A DNA stretch of 64,000 nt. Source: Enterobacter cloacae complex sp. ECNIH7 (GTDB lineage: Bacteria > Pseudomonadota > Gammaproteobacteria > Enterobacterales > Enterobacteriaceae). Shown here one piece after another: positions 53,035-64,000 of this stretch (positions are counted from its first letter, which is position 1; every line of letters starts with the position of its first letter). The stretch covers positions 3,534,001 through 3,598,000 of the forward strand of contig NZ_CP017990.1 in the NCBI RefSeq assembly GCF_002208095.1, given 5' to 3'. Made by a program: the position numbers and the translations under genes. Under the pieces are notes generated by a model. It was not told where the DNA came from. It saw only the letters and a program-made list of their open reading frames with translations, and ran no database searches.

Positions 53035-53899
53035 GATTTCCCTCCTGATGCTGACGTTTTTCCTGATTTTCTAAACGCCACTGCACCACACTCTTCAAAA
53101 ACAGGGTCAAAATGGCCATCAGCGTCAGCAACGCTGCGGCAGTAAACGAGCCGATGGTGTTGTAGTCCTGCTGCAGCAGCTCAATCTGGAGCGGCAGCGA
53201 CAGGGTTTCACCCCGGATGGAGCCGGAGACGACGGACACGGCACCAAACTCACCGATCGCACGGGCGTTGGTCAGCACCACGCCGTAAAGCAGCGCCCAG
53301 CGAATGTTCGGCAGCGTCACGCGGCGGAACATCTGCCAGCCGGAAGCGCCCAGCAGCACCGCCGCTTCGTCTTCGTTGCTCCCCTGGCTTAACATCACCG
53401 GCACCAGCTCACGCACCACAAACGGACAGGTCACGAAGATGGTGACCAGCACCATGCCCGGCCAGGCGAACATGATCTGCAGGTTATGCTCGTCCAGCCA
53501 GCCGCCCAACGGACCGTTGGAGCCGTAAAAGAGCAGGTACACCAGACCCGCCACCACCGGCGATACGGCGAAAGGAATGTCCAGCAGGGTCAGCAGCAGC
53601 TGACGTCCCGGGAAGTTAAAGCGGGTTACCAGCCAGGCCAGCAGGGTCCCGAACACGAGGTTCACCGGCACGGTGATCAGCGCAATCAGCACCGTCAGCC
53701 AGATGGCATGCAGCATATCCGGGTTCGCCAGATTTTCCAGCGCGGGCATCAGCCCTTTGCTGAACGCCTGGACGAAGATATAAACCGTCGGCACGACGAG
53801 AATGAGGGCGGAAACCAGCACGCCCACGCCAATCAGAAACCATTTGCCCCAGTTGATGCGGGGTGCATCGTATCGCTTCAATTGCGTAACTTCCGCCAT
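53024..53899 (-). CDS. cysW: CysW, sulfate/thiosulfate ABC permease
   Basis: This 291-residue permease has six membrane helices. The EAA-type coupling loop is near [23 protein letters not shown], which contacts CysA. It forms the channel with CysT. It shares one base with the cysT stop and overlaps cysA by 11 bases. Confidence 0.96.
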   Translation of the reverse strand: MAEVTQLKRYDAPRINWGKWFLIGVGVLVSALILVVPTVYIFVQAFSKGLMPALENLANPDMLHAIWLTVLIALITVPVNLVFGTLLAWLVTRFNFPGRQLLLTLLDIPFAVSPVVAGLVYLLFYGSNGPLGGWLDEHNLQIMFAWPGMVLVTIFVTCPFVVRELVPVMLSQGSNEDEAAVLLGASGWQMFRRVTLPNIRWALLYGVVLTNARAIGEFGAVSVVSGSIRGETLSLPLQIELLQQDYNTIGSFTAAALLTLMAILTLFLKSVVQWRLENQEKRQHQEGNHEH

Positions 53900-54732
53900 C
53901 AGTGACCTACCACACGTCGACCAAAGCGACTTTGCAGAGTGTTAATCGAGTACAGCAGCAGCAGCGAGGCCGCCAGGATCACCGAGGCAATCGCGCTCGC
54001 CGCCGGATAATCAAACTCCTGCAAACGGATGAAAATCATCAGCGAGGTGACTTCCGTTTTCCAGGCGATGTTCCCGGCGATAAAAATCACCGCGCCGAAC
54101 TCACCGAGGCTGCGGGTAAACGACAGCGCAACGCCCGCCATCAGCGCCGGAGAGAGTTCCGGCAGAACCACCTTGCGGAAGCTCTGCCAGCGCGTGGCAC
54201 CCAGCGTTTCCGCCGCTTCTTCGTATTCCGGACCCAACTCTTCCAGCACCGGCTGCACGGTACGAACCACAAACGGGATGCTGGTAAAGGCCATCGCCAC
54301 CGCGATACCGAGCCAGGTGTAGGTCACTTTGATATCAAATTTCGCCAGCCACTCGCCGTACAGCCCGTTCACAGAGAAGAGCGACGCGAGGGTTAAGCCT
54401 GCCACCGCCGTCGGCAGCGCAAACGGCAGATCCATCAGGGCGTCAAGCAGCGTGCGGCCCGGGAAGCGATAGCGGGTTAAGATCCACGCCATCAGCAGGC
54501 CAAACACGCCGTTAAAAATGGAGGCAACAAACGCCGACAGCAGCGTCACCTTGTAGGCCGCCACCACCTGCGGGTTGGTGACCACGTCCCAGTACTGCGC
54601 CCAGCTCATCTGAGCAAGCTGCATCACCAGCGCGCTGAGCGGCAACAGCAGGATCAGGCAGACGAACAGCAGGCTTGTCCCGAGGCTCAAGGTAAAGCCC
54701 GGCAGCACGCGTTTTGTCGAAACTGCAAACAT
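53899..54732 (-). CDS. cysT: CysT (CysU), sulfate/thiosulfate ABC permease
   Basis: This 277-residue permease has six membrane helices and the coupling loop YEEAAETLGATRWQSFRKVVLPE. It is the partner of CysW. It overlaps the cysP stop by one base, giving tight operon coupling. Confidence 0.96.
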   Translation of the reverse strand: MFAVSTKRVLPGFTLSLGTSLLFVCLILLLPLSALVMQLAQMSWAQYWDVVTNPQVVAAYKVTLLSAFVASIFNGVFGLLMAWILTRYRFPGRTLLDALMDLPFALPTAVAGLTLASLFSVNGLYGEWLAKFDIKVTYTWLGIAVAMAFTSIPFVVRTVQPVLEELGPEYEEAAETLGATRWQSFRKVVLPELSPALMAGVALSFTRSLGEFGAVIFIAGNIAWKTEVTSLMIFIRLQEFDYPAASAIASVILAASLLLLYSINTLQSRFGRRVVGH

Positions 54733-55745
54733 TACTTATGCCCCGCCGCCAGCAGTTTGTCTAACTCACCGCCGCTGGCAAAATGCGTTTTCATCACATC
54801 AGGCCAGGAGCCGAAATGATCTTCCACGCGGAACAAATCGGTCTGCGGGAACTTATCTTTCAGCTTGTTCATTACGTCCGGGTTGTTCACGCGGTAGTAG
54901 TAATCGGTAATGATGGTCTGCGCCTGCGGGCTGTACAGGTAGTTGAGATAGGCTTTTGCCGCTTTCTCGGTACCGTTTGCCTGCACGTTTTTATCCACCC
55001 ACGCCACCGGGAACTCGGCCAGGATGTTGGTTTTCGGGATAACGACCTCGAAGCCCTGCGCTTCGTACTGTTTGCGGATGTTATTCACTTCCGATTCAAA
55101 GCTGATCAGCACGTCGCCGAGACCACGCTCCGCGAAGGTCGTGGTCGCCCCGCGGCCGCCGGTATCAAACACTTCGACGTTTTTCAGGAACTGGGTCATG
55201 AACTGCTCGGTTTTGGCTTTATCATTACCGTCAGCCTTGTCGGCCGCGCCCCACGCGGCTAAATAGGTGTAGCGAGCGTTACCGGAGGTTTTTGGGTTCG
55301 GGAAAATCAGCTTCACGTCGGAACGCACCAGGTCGCTCCAGTCGTGGATATTCTTCGGGTTGCCCTTACGCACCAGGAAGCCCATGGTGGAATAGAACGG
55401 GGAGCTGTTGTTCGGCAGACGACTCTGCCAGTCCGCCGGGATGAGCTTGCCTTTGTCATGCAGGATCTGCACGTCAGTCACCTGGTTGTAGGTCACCACA
55501 TCCGCTTTCAGGCCCTGCAAAATCGCCAGCGCCTGCTTGGACGATCCGGCGTGGGACTGCTTGATGGTAAGCTTGTCGCCGTTATTGTCTTTCGCCCACT
55601 GCTGTTCAAACGGGGGATTAAGGGCGGCAAACAGCTCGCGGGAGACGTCATACGAACTGTTTAACAGTTCAGTCGCCTGCGCCTGTGCCACCAGCAGTAA
55701 ACCTGCCAGCGCCAGAGTTCCTTTTTTCAGTACAGTAACGGCCAT
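54732..55745 (-). CDS. cysP: CysP, periplasmic thiosulfate/sulfate-binding protein
   Basis: This 337-residue binding protein has a signal peptide (cleavage after AQA, near residue 24) and the sulfate-binding family pattern [22 protein letters not shown] and [19 protein letters not shown]. It delivers thiosulfate and sulfate to CysTWA. It is the first gene of the operon. AAGGG precedes the ATG. CysB control is expected; AT-rich TATAAG bases upstream may be the -10. Confidence 0.96.
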   Translation of the reverse strand: MAVTVLKKGTLALAGLLLVAQAQATELLNSSYDVSRELFAALNPPFEQQWAKDNNGDKLTIKQSHAGSSKQALAILQGLKADVVTYNQVTDVQILHDKGKLIPADWQSRLPNNSSPFYSTMGFLVRKGNPKNIHDWSDLVRSDVKLIFPNPKTSGNARYTYLAAWGAADKADGNDKAKTEQFMTQFLKNVEVFDTGGRGATTTFAERGLGDVLISFESEVNNIRKQYEAQGFEVVIPKTNILAEFPVAWVDKNVQANGTEKAAKAYLNYLYSPQAQTIITDYYYRVNNPDVMNKLKDKFPQTDLFRVEDHFGSWPDVMKTHFASGGELDKLLAAGHK

Positions 55746-55874
55746 TGCGCACCCTTATAAATGTGATGACTATCTTATAGTCATAATATTTATAACGGGG
55801 ATGAAAGGAGTAACGGTTTTATATACCGTTTGGTGATTTAGAAGCAGAAAAGGGAATAAGGGTGAGGCCTGATG

Positions 55875-55910
55875 CCTTCACCCCAGCCCTCTCCCGCAGG
55901 GAGAGGGAGA
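55875..55910. repeat. CCCTCTCCC-type dispersed palindrome between cysP and yfeX
   Basis: CCCTCTCCC and GGGAGAGGG flank GCA, preceded by CCTTCACCCCAG. It lies just after the yfeX stop and shares its core with the copies near 24953 and 60397. Confidence 0.8.
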
Positions 55911-55917
55911 AAGGACA

Positions 55918-56857
<940 letters not shown>

Positions 56858-56909
56858 GATGGCGGCTATTATACCCGGATTTCAGCGAGGCGGTTTGTTC
56901 AGGCGCAAA

Positions 56910-57485
56910 TTACTGCTTCCAGAGTATTTTGCTCACTTTCCAGCTCTTGAGCGTGTCGTCAGACGGCATCAGTCCTTCCGGACCGCTCCAGGTTCCGGTG
57001 AAGACATAGCTGATGTGCTGGCTGCCTTCAGCCTTACATTCCACCGCGACTTTGTCGTCAGACGGCAGGCTGGTGCAGTTGCCAAAAGCCTGCTTATAAA
57101 GTTCGCTGAACGGCGTACCCACTTTTACACCGCTCGCCGTCGGAATATCTTCATCCATCACAGCGATACGGTTTACGGTGCCTTTGTCACCGTTGATCAC
57201 CAGCGCAAGCTTGTCACCCTTCAGCGCTTCGTAATAGCGAACAATATTGCCATTCTCCGTTTTCATGCCGCTGCGCAGGCGGTAATCGCCGCTGAGCGCA
57301 TCCTGAATAGCGTCCTGATCCAGCGCCGTCGCGGCGGTAATTTTCCCCACGCCCTGCTCGGTCACTTCCGTTGATGAGCCAAACCAGTTCCACGGATACG
57401 CGGCGGACCAGTTAATGGAGGAGAGCGTCGAACAGCCGGTCAACGCCAGCGGGAGAGCGCATAAAAATAAACGCAGCGATTTCAT
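56910..57485 (-). CDS. yfeY: YfeY, RpoE-regulated lipoprotein (DUF1131)
   Basis: This 191-residue lipoprotein has a signal peptide with lipobox LTGC (Cys18). The mature domain matches E. coli YfeY (STEVTEQGVGKI, LRSGMKTENGNIVRYYEA, WSGPEGLMPSDDTLKSWKVSKI). Its function is unknown, linked to envelope stress. A good sigma-E promoter candidate lies 33 bases upstream. Confidence 0.93.
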   Translation of the reverse strand: MKSLRLFLCALPLALTGCSTLSSINWSAAYPWNWFGSSTEVTEQGVGKITAATALDQDAIQDALSGDYRLRSGMKTENGNIVRYYEALKGDKLALVINGDKGTVNRIAVMDEDIPTASGVKVGTPFSELYKQAFGNCTSLPSDDKVAVECKAEGSQHISYVFTGTWSGPEGLMPSDDTLKSWKVSKILWKQ

Positions 57486-57517
57486 TGAAACGTCCTTTCT
57501 TGTTAAATCAACGCTTG

Positions 57518-57545
57518 TTGGAGTGCGACATCGGCAAAAAGTGCC
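57518..57545 (-). promoter_or_regulatory. Sigma-E promoter candidate for yfeY
   Basis: On the minus strand GGCACTT (57545-57539) and TCCAA (57522-57518) are separated by 16 bases. This fits the sigma-E pattern GGAACTT-N16-TCnnA with one -35 mismatch. It agrees with the known RpoE control of yfeY. Confidence 0.7.
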
Positions 57546-57548
57546 GGA

Positions 57549-57998
57549 TTAATCATCCTGATGCGCAAAACAGGCGCGAAGACGCGGGTTGGTCAGCAGC
57601 CACAGCAGGGCCACAATATCGGCAACCACCAGCGCAACGCCGGTGCCCGTCAGCGGTTCACCGTACCACCAGAGTACCGGCTGCCAGAAGAGCAGCGCAA
57701 CCTGGGCGAGGACCAGCAGCCAGCGAAGCGCGCCCCAAAAACGGGGGATCGCATGCCGTCGTCCGCTGCATAAAAAAGCGACCACCGCCGGTACGCCCGG
57801 CAGCAAGCCGAGCCAGAAGGCGTCATGATCGGGATAAAAGAGATTCAGCAGCGTGTCGCCCTGCCCGCGCGACGCGGCAGCCATCACAAACAGCACCCAG
57901 GTCCGGGCCTGGAGCAGCAGAACGCACCAGAATAAAAAGGGCAGCCTGACGCGGCCCTGCGCGTCATAGTCTGCCGGGTGGATCTCAGTACTCTTCAT
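57549..57998 (-). CDS. yfeZ: YfeZ, DUF2919 inner-membrane protein
   Basis: This 149-residue membrane protein has four hydrophobic segments and the DUF2919 opening [14 protein letters not shown]. It matches E. coli YfeZ, function unknown. It overlaps the end of ypeA by 14 bases, so the two genes are probably translated together. Confidence 0.9.
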   Translation of the reverse strand: MKSTEIHPADYDAQGRVRLPFLFWCVLLLQARTWVLFVMAAASRGQGDTLLNLFYPDHDAFWLGLLPGVPAVVAFLCSGRRHAIPRFWGALRWLLVLAQVALLFWQPVLWWYGEPLTGTGVALVVADIVALLWLLTNPRLRACFAHQDD

Positions 57999-58410
57999 CT
58001 TCGATCAGACGCTTTCCTAAACTCAGCACGTCGGAGTGCTCGTAGCCCAGGCGCTCATACATGCCCAGCACCACGTCGTTATCTTCCCGCACCATGATCT
58101 GGATTTTCGGGCAGCCACGGGCGATCAGCTTCTTCTCGAGCCGGTTCAGCAGCGCATTGGCGATGCCGCGGCCACGGTATTCGGGGTGGACGCCCAGATA
58201 ATAGGCCGAGCCGCGGTGACCGTCATAACCGCCCATGACCGTTCCCACAACCTCGCCGTTGACTTCCGCGACCAAAAACAGACTGACGTCGTGATTCACC
58301 TTACGTTCGATATCCATTTCCGGATCGTTCCACGGACGCAGCAGATCGCAGCGCTCCCAAAGGGTGATCACCTCTTCGAAATCTTCCTGGCGAAAAACGC
58401 GTATCTCCAT
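57985..58410 (-). CDS. ypeA: YpeA, GNAT-family N-acetyltransferase
   Basis: This 141-residue GNAT acetyltransferase has the acetyl-CoA loop [18 protein letters not shown] and the later [13 protein letters not shown] motif. It matches E. coli YpeA. The start at 58410 aligns with [14 protein letters not shown]; the frame is open further up to 58473 without support. The substrate is unknown. Confidence 0.92.
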   Translation of the reverse strand: MEIRVFRQEDFEEVITLWERCDLLRPWNDPEMDIERKVNHDVSLFLVAEVNGEVVGTVMGGYDGHRGSAYYLGVHPEYRGRGIANALLNRLEKKLIARGCPKIQIMVREDNDVVLGMYERLGYEHSDVLSLGKRLIEDEEY

Positions 58411-58622
58411 GGTATTAACCGCCTTTTCGGGTTTAAAAACAGTGATTATGGCGCGAAGCTTGCCTTTCGCCAATAACCGGGGAAAATCTCGCCAAAATTT
58501 GGCATAATGTCACTTTGTCACGTATTGAAATGAAAAGTAAAACAATTATCAATATGGACTGTCGTAACGGGAAACACGATACGATATAACACCAGGACCC
58601 CATTTTTTAGTATTCAGGCCGC

Positions 58623-60396
<1,774 letters not shown>

Positions 60397-60397
<1 letters not shown>

Positions 60398-60438
60398 CCC
60401 TTATCCCCTCTCCCTTTGGGGGAGGGTTAGGGTGAGGG
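60397..60438. repeat. CCCTCTCCC-type dispersed palindrome between hemF and maeB
   Basis: CCCTTATCCCCTCTCCC and GGGAGGGTTAGGGTGAGGG form a long imperfect hairpin with a TTTG loop. It is the most complete of the three copies in the window and sits between two convergent genes. Confidence 0.82.
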
Positions 60439-60444
60439 TAAAAA

Positions 60445-62724
60445 TTACAGCGGCTGCGTCTGCGCCTCAACCACCGCCAGCGCCACCATATTCACGATAC
60501 GGCGCACGGAGGCAATCGGCGTTAACACATGCACCGGTTTCGCTACGCCCATCAGTACCGGTCCTACGGTCACCCCTTCAGAGCTGGAGACGCGCAGCAG
60601 GTTATAGCTGATACGCGCCGCTTCCACGTTCGGCATAATCAGTATATTGGCCGATCCCTTCAGCGGGCTGTCCGGCATACGTTCGTTACGGATGCTTTCC
60701 ACCAGCGCGGCATCGCCGTGCATTTCCCCGTCAATCATCAGCTCCGGCGCACGCTCGCGCACCAGCTCCAGCGTCTGACGCATTTTGCAGGCCGCCGCGG
60801 ATTTAGACGAACCAAAGTTAGAGTGCGACAGCAGCGCCACCTTCGGCTCGATACCAAAGCGACGCACGGTCTCGGCGGCCATCACCGTGATTTCCGCCAG
60901 CTCGTCCGGGGTCGGATCGTCGTTAACGTAAGTATCCGCAATAAAGGTGTTGCCGCTTGGCAGCAGCAGCGCGTTCATCGCCCCGGCGGTATGGACGCCG
61001 TCGCGATAGCCGAAGATCTCCTGCACCACGCTAAAGTGCTCGTGGTAATCGCCGATTGTGCCGCAGATCAGCGCGTCCGCCTCGCCGCGATGCACCATGA
61101 TCGCGCCGATCACCGTCGTGTTGCTGATCACCGCTTTCTGCGCCTGCTCCTGGGTGATCCCCCGGCGCTTCATGATCGCGTAGTATTCGCTCCAGTACTC
61201 TTTGAAGCGCGGATCGGATTCGTTGTTCACGATCTCGAAGTCGACGCCCGGCTTAATCTGCAGGCCCAGCTTCTGGATACGCATTTCAATCACGCTCGGA
61301 CGACCAATCAGGATCGGCTTCGCCAGGCCTAAGGTGATCAGCTCCTGGGTGGCGTGCAGCACGCGCGCCTCTTCCCCTTCCGCCAGCACCACGCGCTTCG
61401 CGTCGGCGCGCGCCTGGGAGAAGATCGGCTTCATGAACAGGTTCGTTTTATAGACGAACTCGGTGAGCTTATCGACGTACGCGTCGAAATCGTGGATCGG
61501 ACGCGTCGCCACGCCGGAGTCCATCGCCGCTTTGGCAACGGCTGGCGCAATTTTAACAATCAGACGCGGGTCGAACGGTTTTGGAATGATGTAGTCCGGG
61601 CCGAAGCTCAGATCCTGATCGCCGTAGGCAGAGGCAACCACTTCGCTCTGCTCGGCGTGCGCCAGCTCCGCGATTGCGTGAACGGCGGCGAGCTTCATCT
61701 CTTCGTTGATCGCCGTTGCGCCGACGTCCAGCGCACCGCGGAAGATGAACGGGAAGCAGAGCACGTTGTTGACCTGGTTCGGGTAGTCCGAACGGCCGGT
61801 ACAAATGATGGCGTCTTCACGCACCGCTTTCGCCAGCGGCGGCAGGATTTCCGGCTCAGGGTTCGCCAGGGCCAGGATCATTGGCGCACGCGCCATCTTC
61901 TTCACCATCTCCTGGGTCAGTACTTTCGGACCGGAGCAGCCGAGGAAGATATCCGCGCCGTCAATCACGTCGTCCAGGGTGCGTTTACCGTCGTCGTCGA
62001 CCGCGTACGCCGCTTTGGTTTCCGCCATGTTCGGCTCGCGGTCTTTATAGATAACGCCTTTGGAGTCGCAGACCACAATGTTGTGTTTCTGCATACCCAG
62101 CGCCACCAGCAGGTTCATACAGGCGATGGCCGCGGCGCCTGCGCCAGAGACCACCATGCGCACGTCGGAGAGATTTTTCTCTACCACGCGCAGGCCATTC
62201 AGAATCGCGGCGGTGCTGATAATCGCGGTCCCGTGCTGGTCATCGTGGAACACGGGAATGTTCATACGCTCGCGCAGCTTCTGCTCGATATAGAAACATT
62301 CCGGCGCTTTGATGTCTTCCAGGTTGATCCCGCCGAAGGTCGGCTCCAGCGCGGCCACCACGTTGATGAATTTGTCAGGATCGAGTTCGTCCACCTCGAT
62401 ATCGAACACGTCGATACCGGCGAATTTCTTGAACAGTACCCCCTTCCCTTCCATCACCGGCTTACCAGCCAGCGCGCCGATGTTGCCCAGCCCCAGCACC
62501 GCCGTGCCGTTAGAGATCACGGCGACAAGGTTGCCACGCGCGGTGTATTTGTAGGCCGCCAGCGGGTCTTTTTCGATTTCCAGACACGGTGCAGCCACGC
62601 CCGGCGAATAGGCCAGCGCCAGATCGCGCTGGGTTGCCAGCGGCTTGGTTGGGGAGACCTGGATTTTCCCCGGGACAGGAAACTCGTGAAAATCGAGGGC
62701 ACTCTGTTTCAACTGCTCATCCAT
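60445..62724 (-). CDS. maeB: MaeB, NADP-dependent malic enzyme with phosphotransacetylase-like C-terminus
   Basis: This 759-residue protein has a malic enzyme domain (about 1-425) with the catalytic region [18 protein letters not shown] and the Rossmann motif [16 protein letters not shown]-like domain (about 430-759) follows, which binds acetyl-CoA and regulates but is not thought catalytic. It decarboxylates malate to pyruvate with NADP+. AAAGGAAA precedes the ATG. It is divergent from talA. Confidence 0.96.
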   Translation of the reverse strand: MDEQLKQSALDFHEFPVPGKIQVSPTKPLATQRDLALAYSPGVAAPCLEIEKDPLAAYKYTARGNLVAVISNGTAVLGLGNIGALAGKPVMEGKGVLFKKFAGIDVFDIEVDELDPDKFINVVAALEPTFGGINLEDIKAPECFYIEQKLRERMNIPVFHDDQHGTAIISTAAILNGLRVVEKNLSDVRMVVSGAGAAAIACMNLLVALGMQKHNIVVCDSKGVIYKDREPNMAETKAAYAVDDDGKRTLDDVIDGADIFLGCSGPKVLTQEMVKKMARAPMILALANPEPEILPPLAKAVREDAIICTGRSDYPNQVNNVLCFPFIFRGALDVGATAINEEMKLAAVHAIAELAHAEQSEVVASAYGDQDLSFGPDYIIPKPFDPRLIVKIAPAVAKAAMDSGVATRPIHDFDAYVDKLTEFVYKTNLFMKPIFSQARADAKRVVLAEGEEARVLHATQELITLGLAKPILIGRPSVIEMRIQKLGLQIKPGVDFEIVNNESDPRFKEYWSEYYAIMKRRGITQEQAQKAVISNTTVIGAIMVHRGEADALICGTIGDYHEHFSVVQEIFGYRDGVHTAGAMNALLLPSGNTFIADTYVNDDPTPDELAEITVMAAETVRRFGIEPKVALLSHSNFGSSKSAAACKMRQTLELVRERAPELMIDGEMHGDAALVESIRNERMPDSPLKGSANILIMPNVEAARISYNLLRVSSSEGVTVGPVLMGVAKPVHVLTPIASVRRIVNMVALAVVEAQTQPL

Positions 62725-63013
62725 CTTATTTTTCCTTTCACGTATCGGTCAAAAGGGTGACGTAAGCGATCCTGATGCACACCCTGGTGTGCCGCCTAGT
62801 ATCGCCTCAGGCCGCCTCCTAAACTTTGAAGGCAGCCAAACTCTCACCATCACACATTAAAAATTGTTATCAATTTATAACAGCCATGTTACCCGTCTCA
62901 AAAGCAATGCCTCCCCCGTCTGCTATGCTTTTTTGTTAAGTCCATCATGATTTTTTCAGAAGTGTGAACTAACGCACTCATCTAACTCTTTTATTTCCAA
63001 GGAGTAATCATTT
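62725..63013. other. maeB-talA divergent intergenic region
   Basis: No gene is seen. An extended -10 (TG-C-TATGCT, 62931-62939) without a recognisable -35 is a candidate sigma-S type promoter for talA, which is RpoS-dependent in E. coli. A small palindrome CACACC-CTG-GGTGTG-like lies near 62778. Confidence 0.4.
62931..62939 (+). promoter_or_regulatory. Candidate talA promoter, extended -10
   Basis: TGCTATGCT carries TG one base before a TATGCT -10 and lacks a good -35, a form common at RpoS-dependent promoters. It is 74 bases before the talA start. Confidence 0.35.
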
Positions 63014-63964
63014 ATGAACCAGCTAGACGGCATCAAAAAATTCACCACCGTGGTTGCAGACAGCGGCGATATCGAGTCGATTCGCCACTATCAGCCGGAG
63101 GACGCGACCACCAACCCTTCGCTACTGCTCAAAGCGGCCGGGCTTGCCCATTTTAGCCATCTGATTGATGACGCCATTGCCTACGGTAAACAGCGCGGGA
63201 AAACGCAGGAGCAGCAGGTCGCCGAAGCCAGCGACAAGCTGGCGGTTAATTTTGGTGCGGAAATTCTTAAAAGCATCCCGGGCCGCGTCTCGACCGAAGT
63301 CGACGCCCGCCTCTCGTTTGATAAAGAAAAAAGCATTAACAAAGCCCGCCGCCTGGTGGAACTGTACGAGGAGCAGGGGATCGATAAATCACGCATTCTG
63401 ATCAAGCTGGCCTCCACCTGGGAAGGCATCCGCGCGGCAGAGGTGCTGGAGAAAGAAGGCATCCACTGCAACCTGACGCTGCTGTTCTCGTTTGCCCAGG
63501 CGCGCGCCTGCGCTGAGGCGGGTGTGTTCCTCGTCTCGCCGTTTGTCGGGCGCATCTACGACTGGTATCAGGCGAAACAGCCGATGGATCCATACGTGGT
63601 GGAAGAGGATCCGGGCGTGAAATCGGTCCGTAATATCTACGACTACTACAAACAGCACCGCTACGAAACCATCGTGATGGGGGCCAGCTTCCGCCGTACC
63701 GAGCAGATCCTCGCCCTGGCAGGCTGCGACCGTCTGACCATCTCCCCTAACCTGCTTCAGGAGCTACAGGACAAAGAAGAAACGGTGATACGCAAGCTGG
63801 TGCCGACCTCCACCGTTCTGCCAAAACCAAAATCCATGACCGAAGCGGAGTTCCGCTGGGAGCACAATCAGGACGCCATGGCCGTGGAAAAACTGGCGGA
63901 CGGCATCCGCCAGTTCGCCGTCGACCAGCGCAAACTTGAAGATCTTCTCGCCGCCAAACTTTAA
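63014..63964 (+). CDS. talA: Transaldolase A
   Basis: This 316-residue transaldolase has the Schiff-base lysine in [12 protein letters not shown] and the N-terminal DATTNPSLL motif. It moves a dihydroxyacetone unit in the non-oxidative pentose phosphate pathway. Matches the TalA branch by its pairing with tktB 19 bases downstream. AAGGAG precedes the ATG. RpoS control is known for the E. coli operon. Confidence 0.95.
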   Translation: MNQLDGIKKFTTVVADSGDIESIRHYQPEDATTNPSLLLKAAGLAHFSHLIDDAIAYGKQRGKTQEQQVAEASDKLAVNFGAEILKSIPGRVSTEVDARLSFDKEKSINKARRLVELYEEQGIDKSRILIKLASTWEGIRAAEVLEKEGIHCNLTLLFSFAQARACAEAGVFLVSPFVGRIYDWYQAKQPMDPYVVEEDPGVKSVRNIYDYYKQHRYETIVMGASFRRTEQILALAGCDRLTISPNLLQELQDKEETVIRKLVPTSTVLPKPKSMTEAEFRWEHNQDAMAVEKLADGIRQFAVDQRKLEDLLAAKL

Positions 63965-63983
63965 CCTTGCCACGGAGTGAACT

Positions 63984-64000
63984 ATGTCCCGTAAAGAGCT
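63984..64000 (+). CDS. tktB: Transketolase B, first codons only
   Basis: Only the opening MSRKE is in the window. GGAG precedes the ATG. The assignment rests on the start sequence typical of transketolases and on its position after talA, as in E. coli. Confidence 0.75.

Noticed and set aside
61354..62760. Long 468-codon plus-strand frame opposite maeB
   Set aside because: Antisense shadow of a GC-rich conserved gene; His/Arg-rich composition and no homology.

Overview
The window is chromosomal DNA of an enterobacterium, most likely the Enterobacter cloacae complex or a close relative. From about 19.5 kb to the right edge the gene order is the familiar lpxP-alaC-glk-mntH-nupC-gltX-ligA-zipA-cysK-ptsHI-crr-cysM-cysAWTP-amiA-hemF-maeB-talA segment of the Enterobacteriaceae core. 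An ipdC gene sits between yfeO and an aldo/keto reductase, and its product agrees over most of its length with the Enterobacter cloacae indolepyruvate decarboxylase as I remember it. Several Escherichia coli neighbours are absent here: no fry/ypd PTS operon between ypdB and glk, no yfeK/yfeS between pdxK and cysM, no ucpA beside cysP, and no eut operon between hemF and maeB. All identifications come from reading the sequence and recalled family knowledge; no database search was run.

Region 1 (1-18.7 kb, all minus strand) is most of a type VI secretion system. In transcription order it reads tssB, tssC, tssK, tssL, a TssM-like/OmpA fusion, hcp, a terminator, clpV, a HExxH metallopeptidase-like protein, a lipoprotein, a small membrane protein, vgrG, a Tle1-type lipase, a DUF2931 immunity-type lipoprotein, a Sel1-repeat protein, PAAR, an unknown membrane protein, and the start of tssM, which runs off the left edge. 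Two cargo modules interrupt the structural genes. One is VgrG with a transthyretin-like tail, followed by the lipase and its presumed immunity gene; that immunity gene carries a stop at codon 3. The other is the HExxH protein with a lipoprotein and a small membrane protein. tssA, E, F, G and J are not in the window.

Region 2 (18.7-31 kb) starts with a long AT-rich gap containing a perfect 21-bp inverted repeat. It continues with lpxP (TTG start), the 23-codon gene ypdK, alaC, the ypdAB pyruvate-sensing two-component system, glk, yfeO, ipdC with a TyrR box, an aldo/keto reductase and ypeC.

Region 3 (31-46 kb) holds mntH (MntR and Fur sites), nupC (CRP-like sites), the c-di-GMP phosphodiesterase gene pdeA, two tRNA-Ala genes, the yfeC/yfeD paralogue pair, gltX, three tRNA-Val and one tRNA-Lys gene, an flxA-like gene with a sigma-28 promoter, yfeR/yfeH, ypeB, ligA and zipA. 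Region 4 (45-64 kb) holds sulfur assimilation genes (cysZ, cysK, cysM, cysAWTP), the PTS core (ptsH, ptsI, crr), pdxK, yfeX, yfeY with a sigma-E promoter candidate, yfeZ, ypeA, amiA, hemF, maeB, talA and the first codons of tktB. Most convergent gene pairs share one bidirectional terminator.
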